DNA of 64,000 bases, taken from the NCBI GenBank assembly GCA_963836665.1, contig CAWIKL010000001.1:2914001-2978000 (forward strand), read 5' to 3'. The DNA comes from JAICSD01 sp963836665. GTDB lineage: Bacteria > Acidobacteriota > Vicinamibacteria > Vicinamibacterales > 2-12-FULL-66-21. The notes below the pieces were generated by a model that did no database searches, was not told the DNA's origin, and saw only the letters and a program-made list of their open reading frames with translations. Shown piece after piece: positions 7,979 to 15,802 of this stretch (positions are counted from its first letter, which is position 1; the number at the start of each line of letters is the position of its first letter). The position numbers and the translations under genes were made by a program.

Positions 7979-8805
7979 TGCGCATCTCCCTGCCGGCGGC
8001 CGAAGCCGCAGGCGTTCATCATGCCGACGTGGCACAGCGAGAAATCGAATCGCACCGGATCGACCGGATCGAGCGTGCGCAGCGATTCCGTGATGTCCGC
8101 CGCCATGCGCCACCCCGGCGAGGTGTACCTGGTCAGGCCGAGGCAGCGCCCGAGCCGGATCACATGCGTGTCGAGTGGCACGATCAGCTTCGCCGCCGGG
8201 ACCGACGTCCACGTCCCGAGGTCGACCTCGTCGCGCCGCACCATCCAGCGCAGGTACAGGTTCAGGCGCTTGCAGCCGCTGCCCGCCGACGGGCGCGGAA
8301 AGAAATAGCACACGCCGGCGCGCTTCGGCAGCCGCCGTCCGTAGGCCGCGCGCAGGTCGAGCGCGAGCGCACGTTGCGAAAAGCTGTCGAGCGCGTCGGC
8401 AACGTCGACCGCGTCGGGCGCCAGCCCTTCGACGAAAAACCCTTCGATCGATCCCGACGCCTCGATCATCTGCCGAAGGATCCACAGCAACGCGACGATA
8501 TCGGCGCCGCGGATCCAGCGATGGACCATGGCGCGCAGCTCGGGATGCGGGGCCGCCGGATCGAAACGGCGCAGCCAGGCCGCCGGCGACGGTCCGAGCG
8601 CTGCGGCCAGCGTGTTGACCGTGTTCAGGACGCTCTGCACCCGCCCAAAGGCGAGCGCCGCCGCACAGAAACCGATCACCTCCTGATCGCACGGATCCAC
8701 ATAGCGGCGGACGATCTGCACGGGATCGGCGGCCGAGTCCTCCCGGTTGTAGGCGTCGTAGAGGCGATCGAGCCGGGTCGCGAGTCTGTTCACGGCGATC
8801 GGCAC
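7888..8805 (-). CDS. TIGR02757 (DUF2400) family protein
   Basis: An uncharacterised conserved family. Family-typical stretches are visible: DPVQIVRRYVDPCDQEVIGF, then FPRPSAGSGCKRLNLYLRWM, then VPLDTHVIRLGRCLGLT, and a Cys-containing tail (CGFGRRQGDAQCPLKGIC). The DTHV segment and the late cysteines are reminiscent of HhH-GPD DNA glycosylases, which some annotate as a distant relationship; I cannot confirm it. No ATG opens the frame; GTG at 8805 is chosen, with TTG at 8826 the alternative (it would overlap the upstream stop). It follows the phosphoribosyltransferase by 17 bases. Confidence 0.75.
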   Translation of the reverse strand: MPIAVNRLATRLDRLYDAYNREDSAADPVQIVRRYVDPCDQEVIGFCAAALAFGRVQSVLNTVNTLAAALGPSPAAWLRRFDPAAPHPELRAMVHRWIRGADIVALLWILRQMIEASGSIEGFFVEGLAPDAVDVADALDSFSQRALALDLRAAYGRRLPKRAGVCYFFPRPSAGSGCKRLNLYLRWMVRRDEVDLGTWTSVPAAKLIVPLDTHVIRLGRCLGLTRYTSPGWRMAADITESLRTLDPVDPVRFDFSLCHVGMMNACGFGRRQGDAQCPLKGICRPRGARAAARSPRRSSARSSSR

Positions 8806-8822
8806 GTCGCGCGTTCCCGTGG

Positions 8823-9473
8823 TCAAAAACTGGTGATCGGCTCGCCGCCGATGCACATCGGGCACTGCGCGGCCGGGAAGTTGTCCGGCGCCTTGTACTC
8901 CGCGAGCGCGTAGTTCGGCACGCCGGCATCGACAATGGCTTCCAGCCGATCGCAGATCTCCACGGTGGCGAGCACGGTGCCGCCGGCCCGGCGCACGAGA
9001 TCGGCGCAGCGTTGGAACGTCTTGCCGGTGTTGCGCACGTCGTCGGCAACCAGCACGCGCTTGCCGGCCATTTCGCGCGCGTAGAAATTGCGTAGGTCGA
9101 AGTCGTCGCCGCGGCTGCCAAACGGGGCGAAACTGCACGGCGGGTGGGTCAGCGAGCGGCGGCCGTCGAGCAGGCCGGCGAGGGTGTGCGCCAGTAGCGC
9201 CCCCCCCATCACCGGGCCGGCCACGACTTCCGTCTGTTCGAGCACATCGCCGGGCAGCACGTCGAGCAGATCCTGCGCCAGCCGCCAGATGGTCGAGGGA
9301 TGGCGGAACAGCTGGTGCGGGTTCAGATACACGCGGCCGTGAAAACCGTTGTGGTAGTCGAAGTGCCCGTTGCGCATCAGCACCTCGAATCCTTCGAGTT
9401 GTCGCAGCGCCTGGCGGCGCAGGTCGTCGATCCTGGTCATTGATTGTCCGGGGGAACGTCGCTCCTCCGTCAT
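8823..9473 (-). CDS. PyrE-like phosphoribosyltransferase (second OPRT homologue)
   Basis: A type I phosphoribosyltransferase. The PRPP loop is VLVADDVRNTGKTFQRC, here with Asn in place of the usual small residues, and the C-terminal tail CPMCIGGEPITSF has the Cys-Pro-x-Cys seen in a branch of OPRT-like proteins. An N-terminal 50-residue helical part (LEGFEVLMRNGHFDYHNGFH) precedes the catalytic fold. The ATG at 9473 overlaps the pyrC stop as ATGA, so translation is coupled. Position after pyrC suggests orotate or a related base as substrate, but canonical pyrE is at the window start, so this copy may differ in specificity. Confidence 0.78.
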   Translation of the reverse strand: MTEERRSPGQSMTRIDDLRRQALRQLEGFEVLMRNGHFDYHNGFHGRVYLNPHQLFRHPSTIWRLAQDLLDVLPGDVLEQTEVVAGPVMGGALLAHTLAGLLDGRRSLTHPPCSFAPFGSRGDDFDLRNFYAREMAGKRVLVADDVRNTGKTFQRCADLVRRAGGTVLATVEICDRLEAIVDAGVPNYALAEYKAPDNFPAAQCPMCIGGEPITSF

Positions 9474-10777
9474 AGTCCCTCGTTCCTGTAGACGATACGC
9501 CCGCCGACGATGGTCGCCGCCACCGCGCCGCGCAGCTGCCAGCCGTCGAATGGCGTGTTCTTCGACTTCGACTGCAGCGCCGCAGCACGGATGGTCACCG
9601 CGGCGTCCGGGGCCAGCACGGTGATGTCGGCGGCGGCCCCGTCCGCGAGCGTGCCGCCGGGCAACCGGAACACGCGCGCCGGATTGGGCGCCAACAACTC
9701 GATGGCACGCGCGACGCCAATCCGCCCGGCGTGGACGAGCCGGTCGAAGACCAGCGCCACGCACGTCTCCAGCCCGACGATACCGAATGGCGCCCGGTCG
9801 AATTCGACCAGCTTCTCGTCGGCGTGGTGCGGCGCGTGATCGGTCGCGATTACGTCGACGGTCCCGTCCGTGATCCCCTGCAGCATCGCCTCGCGATCCG
9901 CGGCCTCGCGCAGCGGCGGATTCATCTTGACGTTGGTGTCATAGCGGATCGGTGTTTCCAATGACTCGTCGGTGAGGACGAAGTGGTGCGGCGCGACCTC
10001 GCAGGTCACGTTGGTCAAGCCGCGTTCCTTGGCGGCGCGCACCGCGCGCACCGATTGCCGCGCGCTCATGTGGCAGACGTGGTACGGGCCGCCGGTCAGC
10101 TCCGCCAGCGCGATGTCGCGCTCGACCATGATCGACTCGGCGACGCCTGGAATGCCCGGCAGGCCGAGGCGGGACGCAATCAGCCCTTCATGGGCGACGC
10201 CGTCCCCCTTCAGCGATGGATCCTCGCAATGATCGACAATCGGCACGCCGAGCATGCCGGCGTATTCGAGGGCACGGCGCATCAGCAGCGCGCTCGCCAC
10301 CGGGCGTCCATCGTCGGTGAAGGCGACGCAGCCGGCCGCCTTCTGGGCGCCGAGTTCCGCCATTTGTACCCCTTGCGAGCCAATCGAGACGGCGCCGATG
10401 GGATAGACGCGCGCCAGGCCGGCGGTGGCGGCACGGCGCAGAATCAGCTCGGTGATCCCGGGATGATCGTTGACCGGATCCGTGTTCGGCATGCAGGCGA
10501 TGGCGGTGAACCCGCCGGCCACAGCCGCCGCCGTGCCGGTGGCGATCGTCTCCTTGTGCTCCTGGCCCGGCTCGCGCAGGTGCACGTGGATGTCGATCAG
10601 CCCGGGCGCGACGATCCAGCCCTGCTTCACCTCGAACACGTCGGCGCCGTCGACCGGCAGTGACTTGCCGACAGCCGCGATCCGGCCGCCGTCGATGAGC
10701 ACGTCGAACTCGCCGTCACGTCCCGCCGCCGGATCGACGACCCGGCCGCCTTTCAGCAGCAGTTTCTTTCCGCTCAA
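9470..10777 (-). CDS. pyrC: dihydroorotase
   Basis: Cyclises N-carbamoyl-aspartate to dihydroorotate, step three of UMP synthesis, in the cytoplasm. The amidohydrolase metal motif DIHVHLREP is at residues 62-70 (H64, H66), followed by the family block GGFTAIACMPNTDPV; the late ATDHAPHHADEK carries the catalytic Asp. 435 aa is normal for the type I (multifunctional-like) class of bacterial dihydroorotases that often sit beside pyrB. The start overlaps the pyrB stop by 4 bases and the end overlaps the next gene by 4, so this is a tight operon. Confidence 0.96.
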   Translation of the reverse strand: MSGKKLLLKGGRVVDPAAGRDGEFDVLIDGGRIAAVGKSLPVDGADVFEVKQGWIVAPGLIDIHVHLREPGQEHKETIATGTAAAVAGGFTAIACMPNTDPVNDHPGITELILRRAATAGLARVYPIGAVSIGSQGVQMAELGAQKAAGCVAFTDDGRPVASALLMRRALEYAGMLGVPIVDHCEDPSLKGDGVAHEGLIASRLGLPGIPGVAESIMVERDIALAELTGGPYHVCHMSARQSVRAVRAAKERGLTNVTCEVAPHHFVLTDESLETPIRYDTNVKMNPPLREAADREAMLQGITDGTVDVIATDHAPHHADEKLVEFDRAPFGIVGLETCVALVFDRLVHAGRIGVARAIELLAPNPARVFRLPGGTLADGAAADITVLAPDAAVTIRAAALQSKSKNTPFDGWQLRGAVAATIVGGRIVYRNEGL

Positions 10778-11703
10778 TCCGCCTCGCCTTCTTGTCCCGC
10801 CAGCAGGTAGAGCACCGCCATGCGCACGGCGACGCCGTTGGCCACCTGCTCGAGAATGACCGAAAAGGGGCCGTCGGCGACCTCGGAGTCAATCTCGACG
10901 CCGCGGTTCATCGGCCCGGGGTGCATGATGATCACGTCGTCCTTGGCGCGGCGCACGCGCTCCGGCGTGAGGCCGAACAACGTGAAGTACTCGCGCGTCG
11001 AGGGGATGAAGTGGCCGTGCATCCGCTCGTGCTGAATGCGCAGCATCATCACCACGTCGGCGCCGTCGACCGCGTCGTCGATCGACGTGGTCGGTCGCAC
11101 GCCGAAGCGCGCCAGCTCGGCGGGCATCAGCGTCGCCGGGCCGCACGCCCACACCTCGGCGCCCATCTTATTCAGCAGGAGCACGTTCGATCGCAGCACG
11201 CGGCTGTGCAGCAGGTCGCCGACGATCGCCACTTTCAGCCCCGCGAGCCGCTTCTTGCGCTCGCGGATGGTGAAGGCGTCGAGCAGCGCCTGGGTTGGGT
11301 GCTCGTGCGTGCCGTCGCCGGCGTTGATGATCACCGAGCGGCAGAGACGCGCCAGCAGGTGTGGCGCCCCCGAAGACGCGTGGCGCATGACGATCATGTC
11401 GGGGGCCATCGCCTCGAGGTTGCGCACCGTGTCGAGCAGCGTCTCCCCCTTGGTCACGCTTGACTGCGCGACGGCGATGCTCAGCGTGTCGGCGCTGAGG
11501 CGCTTCTCCGCCACCTCGAACGACGTGCGGGTGCGCGTACTCGGCTCGAAGAACAAGTTGACGACGGTACGGCCGCGCAGAGTCGGGACTTTCTTGATCG
11601 GCCGCGCCGCGATCTCCTTCATCGCCTCGGCGGTGTCGAGGACGAGCGTGATCTCGTCGGGGGCGAGGTCGGTGATACCGAGCAGGTGACGCGACTTGAG
11701 CAT
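10774..11703 (-). CDS. pyrB: aspartate carbamoyltransferase catalytic subunit
   Basis: Condenses carbamoyl phosphate with aspartate, the first committed step of pyrimidine synthesis. The carbamoyl-phosphate signature FFEPSTRTRTSFE is at residues 51-63; the aspartate-side residues are in LLLNKMG and MMLRIQHERM, and the C-terminal half carries HPGPMNRGVEI. Length 309 aa is that of the catalytic chain. No pyrI regulatory chain is present, consistent with control through PyrR. The start shares one base with the pyrR stop region (11703). Confidence 0.97.
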   Translation of the reverse strand: MLKSRHLLGITDLAPDEITLVLDTAEAMKEIAARPIKKVPTLRGRTVVNLFFEPSTRTRTSFEVAEKRLSADTLSIAVAQSSVTKGETLLDTVRNLEAMAPDMIVMRHASSGAPHLLARLCRSVIINAGDGTHEHPTQALLDAFTIRERKKRLAGLKVAIVGDLLHSRVLRSNVLLLNKMGAEVWACGPATLMPAELARFGVRPTTSIDDAVDGADVVMMLRIQHERMHGHFIPSTREYFTLFGLTPERVRRAKDDVIIMHPGPMNRGVEIDSEVADGPFSVILEQVANGVAVRMAVLYLLAGQEGEAD

Positions 11704-12242
11704 TACGCCGCGTCCCCTTCGAGCACAACCTCGTCGTCGCCGTCGATTTCCTGCAGGCGCACCTGGACGCTTTGCTTGAGCGAGGTCGGCAGGTTCTTGC
11801 CGACGTAGTCGGCCTTGATGGGCAGCTCCCGGTGCCCGCGGTCAACGAGGACGATCAACTGGATCGAGCGTGGCCGGCCGAAGTCGATCAGCGCGTCGAG
11901 CGCAGAGCGGATGGTCCGGCCGGTATAGAGCACGTCGTCGACGAGCAGGATGCGTTTGTCGTCGATGGAAAACGGGATTTCGGTGCGGCGGACGAGCGGC
12001 TGCGGCCCGACCGCGTGCCGCATCAGGTCGTCGCGATAGAGCGTGATGTCGAGCGCCCCGGTCGGCACATCGCCGTGGTTGATCTCGCGCAGCGCCTGCG
12101 CGATGCGCCGCGACAGCGGCACGCCACGAGTGCGGATGCCGACGAGGGCAAGGTCGCCGGTGCCGCGGTTGCGTTCGAGAATTTCGTGGGCGATTCTGGT
12201 GAGAGCACGGGCCATGCGGTCCGCGTCCATGACTTGCGGCAT
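11703..12242 (-). CDS. pyrR: bifunctional pyr operon regulator / uracil phosphoribosyltransferase
   Basis: An RNA-binding regulator with the UPRTase fold. With UMP or UTP bound it clamps a hairpin in pyr mRNA and lowers expression. The PRPP motif is LLVDDVLYTGRTIRSAL; the family block VGIRTRGVPLSRRIA and the end KNLPTSLKQSVQVRLQEIDG are characteristic. ATG at 12242 is preferred: AGAGG lies 8 bases upstream, just after a PyrR-binding hairpin (12258-12275). The frame also opens at GTG 12251, but that would overlap the Shine-Dalgarno bases. First gene of pyrR-pyrB-pyrC. Confidence 0.95.
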   Translation of the reverse strand: MPQVMDADRMARALTRIAHEILERNRGTGDLALVGIRTRGVPLSRRIAQALREINHGDVPTGALDITLYRDDLMRHAVGPQPLVRRTEIPFSIDDKRILLVDDVLYTGRTIRSALDALIDFGRPRSIQLIVLVDRGHRELPIKADYVGKNLPTSLKQSVQVRLQEIDGDDEVVLEGDAA

Positions 12243-12257
12243 GTCGGTCACCTCTTC

Positions 12258-12275
12258 GCCGCCTCGCTGGACGGC
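12258..12275 (-). promoter_or_regulatory. PyrR-binding RNA hairpin in the pyrR leader
   Basis: On the minus strand the leader RNA reads GCCGUCCAGCGAGGCGGC: six stem pairs (one G-U) closing the hexaloop CAGCGA, which matches the PyrR loop consensus CNGNGA. The core also matches the known UCCNGNGAGGY signature at every position. The Shine-Dalgarno AGAGG follows after 1-2 bases, so bound PyrR would cover the ribosome site. No terminator is visible in the leader, so control is probably translational rather than by attenuation. Confidence 0.85.
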
Positions 12276-12295
12276 AATTAAAAGGGTTCCGGTCG

Positions 12296-12323
12296 ATCAT
12301 ATCACCGACCTCCACGCTGTGAA
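12296..12323 (-). promoter_or_regulatory. candidate sigma-70 promoter of the pyrR operon
   Basis: Minus strand: TTCACA (-35, 12318-12323), 16-base spacer, then TATGAT (-10, 12296-12301) preceded by TG (extended -10). Transcription would start near 12289 and leave a leader of about 45-50 bases holding the PyrR hairpin. An 11-bp direct repeat, ATCACCGACCT, occurs at 12301-12311 (inside the spacer) and 12323-12333 (just upstream of -35), so an operator is possible. Confidence 0.5.
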
Positions 12324-12342
12324 TCACCGACCTGATCTGGAT

Positions 12343-14009
12343 TCACCGCCCGTGCGATGGAATGAACGTGATCGGGCGATCCGCGGTGAACGACGGCGTG
12401 AACACGTCCGCGCGGGTGTAGCCGTCCATGTCCCGTCCGATCGGCAGGCCAAGAAAGTAGAGGAGCGTCGGCGCGAGATCGACGATCGAGCCGCGCGGCT
12501 TGCGGCCGGGCGCGACGCTGGTGCCGTAGGCCAGCAGGAAGCCGTCGGGGCCGTCCTCGTGCGTCGCGCTCACCTCCGGGTCGCGCAGCACCCGCGCGGC
12601 CAGGCGCTTCAACGGGCCGACCGGGCGCATGCCGAAGCCGGAGACGACGAGCAGCAGATCGTCGGCGGCCATCCGCTCTAGCGTGGCACCGATCTCGCGG
12701 TCAACTTCCGCATACGCGCGATCGAGCGTCGCCAAGGCCTGCCGGTCCGCGTCGCTGACCTCGTCCCCGGACGAATCGGGCAGCGTATGGTGCGCGGCGG
12801 TGTCGACGTCCTGATAGCGGATCGCGATGACCTCCGCCGCGTGCACGCCGGCGATCGCGTCGGTCACCCGTGAGTAGCGCTCGTCCCAGCGCACCGGCAT
12901 GCGGCGCGCTCGAAGGTCTCGCGCGCGAGCGGGACGACGTCGGGCGGATAGGCGACGCCGCCGAACTCGGACATCGAGCCGATCATCTGGTGAAAGCGGT
13001 CGGTGATGAGAAAGCCGTCGATCGGCTGTGCCGGATACGTCAGCGGCCAGCGGACGATGCCCGCGCTGATGCCATAGTCGCCGAGGATGCTCCAGAACGG
13101 CCGCGCCCGCCATTCCGCCGACGTGTTGGCCTCGTCGCGGACGATGCCGAGGCGAACCAGCACGTGCGAGAAGCAGTGATCGGGCAGCAGGTCGACGGCG
13201 CGATCATCGCCACGCGCGAAGTAGGTCGCGGCGGAGCGGACACCATTCTTCACCGGGTACATCCCGGTGGCGGCGGCGACCCACACCGGATCCGGCTGCG
13301 TCGGCCGGATCGTGGCGAGGTCCATCGAGGCGCCTGCGTCGAGCAGCCGGCCGAAGTTCGGCAGCCGTCCCGACGTGACCCGCGGCCAGATGTATTCGAG
13401 CGATCCGCCGTCGATGAGGAGGAGCGTGATGCGCGGTCCCTGGCGCCGGAGCGGCTGCGAGAGCAGGACGCGCCTGGCGCCGAGGGTCGGCTCGCCGCCG
13501 GCGCCGCGCGCCGCCACCGGCAGGGCCAGCAATCCGACGATGGCGATCGACAACAGCGCGGCGCCGACACGGCTGCCACGGCGCCCGTAGGAGTAGTGGG
13601 CGACGGCGATGCCGAGCAGCACCACCGCTGACGCCGTCGTCGCCGCCGCGCCGAAAGTGAACCGCCGCGCTGTGGTGTCGTCGAAGAGCGCGGGAAAGCC
13701 GAGCAGGTTGAGCCACATTAGCGTCGCGGCAACGGCGGCGGCGGCCGCCGACAGCCAGGCCAGCAGGCGGACGCTGATCCAGCCCGGCGAAAAAATCGAC
13801 ACGCTGAAGAAGTCGCGCACCAGCATCGTCACGTAGAACAGCAGTGCGAGATGAATGCCGTAGAACAGGCCGAGGGTAAGATACCAGCGCCATACCGAGG
13901 ACGACGCCAGCGGGATCTGCGGGTTGAGCTGCAGGACGAGGATCGTCAGATACGCAGCACCGAGCGCGCCGGCGAGCAGCGAGTTCGTCAGCAGCCGCAG
14001 GAAGCGCAT
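12343..14009 (-). CDS. alkaline-phosphatase-superfamily membrane protein, split by an apparent frameshift
   Basis: Two overlapping frames make one protein. The first (12864-14009) begins MRFLRLLTNSLLAGALG, has about five membrane helices in its first 190 residues, then the phosphodiesterase/nucleotide pyrophosphatase core: LLLIDGGSLEYIW (metal-binding Asp) and NFGRLLDAGASMDL. The second (to 12343, readable from 12900) continues with IRYQDVDTAAHHTL and LLLVVSGFGMRPVG, the second metal-ligand blocks. Adding one base at about 12900 joins them into roughly 555 aa (the span is 1667 bases, one short of a multiple of three). Likely a sequence error or a recent mutation. Substrate unknown; it could act on lipid-linked phosphate headgroups. 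Confidence 0.75.
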
Positions 14010-14012
14010 CTT

Positions 14013-14028
14013 CGAAGTGTATACTTCG
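14013..14028. promoter_or_regulatory. palindrome with overlapping divergent -10 boxes
   Basis: Between two start codons only 23 bases apart lies CGAAGT-GTAT-ACTTCG, a 6-bp inverted repeat. The plus strand holds TATACT (14020-14025), 7 bases before the pyrK ATG; the minus strand holds TATACA (14018-14023), 8 bases before the phosphatase ATG. If used, both would give leaderless or nearly leaderless mRNAs from one symmetric site. Confidence 0.4.
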
Positions 14029-14032
14029 GTGG

Positions 14033-14863
14033 ATGCCGGTGGACATCGACGCGGTGGTGATCGAGAACCGCCGGCTGTCGGCCGACTACAACGTCCTCTC
14101 GCTCGCCGCGCCGGCAATCGCCGCCGTCGCCCGGCCCGGCCAGTTCGTGATGATCAAGACGACGGGCGGGCACGATCCACTGCTGCGGCGCCCCTTCTCG
14201 ATCTTCGAAATCCTCCGCGACGGCACGGGCGCGCCGAGCGGCATTTCCATTTTCAACAAGCGTGTCGGCATCGGCACCGGGCTGCTCTCGCGCGTCGAGA
14301 GCGGCGCGCGACTGTCGACGCTCGGCCCGCTCGGCCGGCCGTTCGAGCCGGTCGATCCGCCAGGGGAAGGGTGGATGGTCGCCGGCGGCGTCGGACTGGC
14401 GCCGTTCGTGTCGCTCGCCGAGGCCCTGGCCGCGCGCGGCACCCGCGCTACGCTCTTCTATGGCGCGCGCCGCGGCGAAGAGCTCTACTGCGTCGATCTC
14501 TTTCACGCGCTTGGCGTCGCCGTCGTCCTCGCCACCGAGGACGGGAGCAGCGGCGTCAAAGGCCGCATCAGCGCGCCGCTCGAGGCGGCGCTCGCCGAGC
14601 GTCCGCTCGGCTCTCCGGTCAAGCTCTACGTGTGCGGCCCGACGCCGATGATGCGCGCCTGCGCGCAGCTCGCCGCCACCCACGGCCGCGCCTGCGACGT
14701 GTCGCTCGAGCAGGTGATGGGGTGCGGCCTCGGCGGCTGCTACAGCTGCGTCGTGCCAGCACGCAGCGCCGACGGCGGCAGGCCGCATCACACGCGTTCC
14801 TGCATCGACGGACCGGTGTTCGACGCACAGCGGATCGTCTGGGACGCGGTGGCAGGGCACTAA
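14033..14863 (+). CDS. pyrK: dihydroorotate dehydrogenase electron-transfer subunit
   Basis: Passes electrons from the PyrD flavin through FAD and a [2Fe-2S] cluster to NAD. The FAD-binding block RRPFSIFE is at residues 52-59, the NAD-binding glycine run GGVGLAPF near 118, and the cluster cysteines are C231, C236, C239 and C257 (CX4CX2C plus a distal Cys). Length is standard. It is directly followed by pyrD with no gap, as expected for the class 1B heterotetramer. Confidence 0.95.
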   Translation: MPVDIDAVVIENRRLSADYNVLSLAAPAIAAVARPGQFVMIKTTGGHDPLLRRPFSIFEILRDGTGAPSGISIFNKRVGIGTGLLSRVESGARLSTLGPLGRPFEPVDPPGEGWMVAGGVGLAPFVSLAEALAARGTRATLFYGARRGEELYCVDLFHALGVAVVLATEDGSSGVKGRISAPLEAALAERPLGSPVKLYVCGPTPMMRACAQLAATHGRACDVSLEQVMGCGLGGCYSCVVPARSADGGRPHHTRSCIDGPVFDAQRIVWDAVAGH

Positions 14864-15802
14864 ATGGATCTCTCGCTCACCATCGCCGGACTGACGCTGC
14901 CCAACCCGCTGATCGCCGCCAGCGGCTGCTTCGGCTACGGCGTCGAGTACGCCGACGTCGTCGACCTCGCGTCGCTCGGCGGCGTCGCCGTGAAGGGGCT
15001 GTTCCTCAACGAGCGCGAAGGGCACGCCCCGCCGCGCATCGTCGAAACGCCGTCGGGCATGCTCAACGCGATCGGGCTGCAGGGGATCGGCGTGCACCGC
15101 TTCATCGCCGAACGCCTGCCCGAGCTGCGCGAGCGGCGCGCGATCGTGATCGTCAACATTTGCGGGACGACGCTCGACGAGTACGTCGAAGTGGCGCGCA
15201 TCCTGTCCGACCACGAAGGGGTGCACGCGCTGGAACTGAACATCTCCTGCCCGAATATCAAGGAAGGGGGCATCACTTTCGGCTGCAGCCTGCCTGGCAC
15301 GCACGCCGTGGTCAGCGCGGTTCGCAAGGTCACGCGCCTGCCGATCATCCCGAAGTTGACGCCGAACGTGACCGACGTGGCATCGTTCGCGCGCGCCGCC
15401 GAAGATGCCGGGGCCGACGCCGTGTCGCTGGTCAACACCTTCCTGGCGATGGCGATCGACGTGCACACGCGCCGGCCACGGCTGACCAACATCGTCGGCG
15501 GTCTGAGCGGGCCGGCGATCCGTCCCATCGCCGTGCGGATGGTCTACGAGTGCCGTCGCGTCGTCAAGATTCCGATCGTCGGCATGGGCGGCATCGCCAC
15601 GGCGGAGGACGTGCTCGAATTCATGATTGCCGGCGCCAACGCGGTCCAAGTCGGCACAATCAACTTCGTCGACCCGTTCATCTGGGGCAAGCTGTCGGCC
15701 GGCCTGCGCGACTACATGGCGGCGCACAACGTCGGGCGGCTGCAGGACATCGTCGGCACCGTCGACACCAGCACCCGCGAGAAGGCATGGATCTCATCGT
15801 GA
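14864..15802 (+). CDS. pyrD: dihydroorotate dehydrogenase, class 1B catalytic subunit
   Basis: Oxidises dihydroorotate to orotate with FMN. Class 1 features: the N-terminal NPLIAASGCFGYG, the catalytic-base Cys at about C129 in LELNISCPNIKEGG, and the FMN phosphate loop IPIVGMGGIATAEDVLEF. Pairing with pyrK assigns class 1B (NAD-dependent, cytosolic). Its ATG immediately follows the pyrK stop; its 3' end overlaps pyrF by 16 bases. Confidence 0.96.
   Translation: MDLSLTIAGLTLPNPLIAASGCFGYGVEYADVVDLASLGGVAVKGLFLNEREGHAPPRIVETPSGMLNAIGLQGIGVHRFIAERLPELRERRAIVIVNICGTTLDEYVEVARILSDHEGVHALELNISCPNIKEGGITFGCSLPGTHAVVSAVRKVTRLPIIPKLTPNVTDVASFARAAEDAGADAVSLVNTFLAMAIDVHTRRPRLTNIVGGLSGPAIRPIAVRMVYECRRVVKIPIVGMGGIATAEDVLEFMIAGANAVQVGTINFVDPFIWGKLSAGLRDYMAAHNVGRLQDIVGTVDTSTREKAWISS

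Noticed and set aside
13924..15780. Large Arg-rich plus-strand frame over pyrK/pyrD
   Set aside because: Out-of-frame reading of pyrK and pyrD; typical high-GC shadow.
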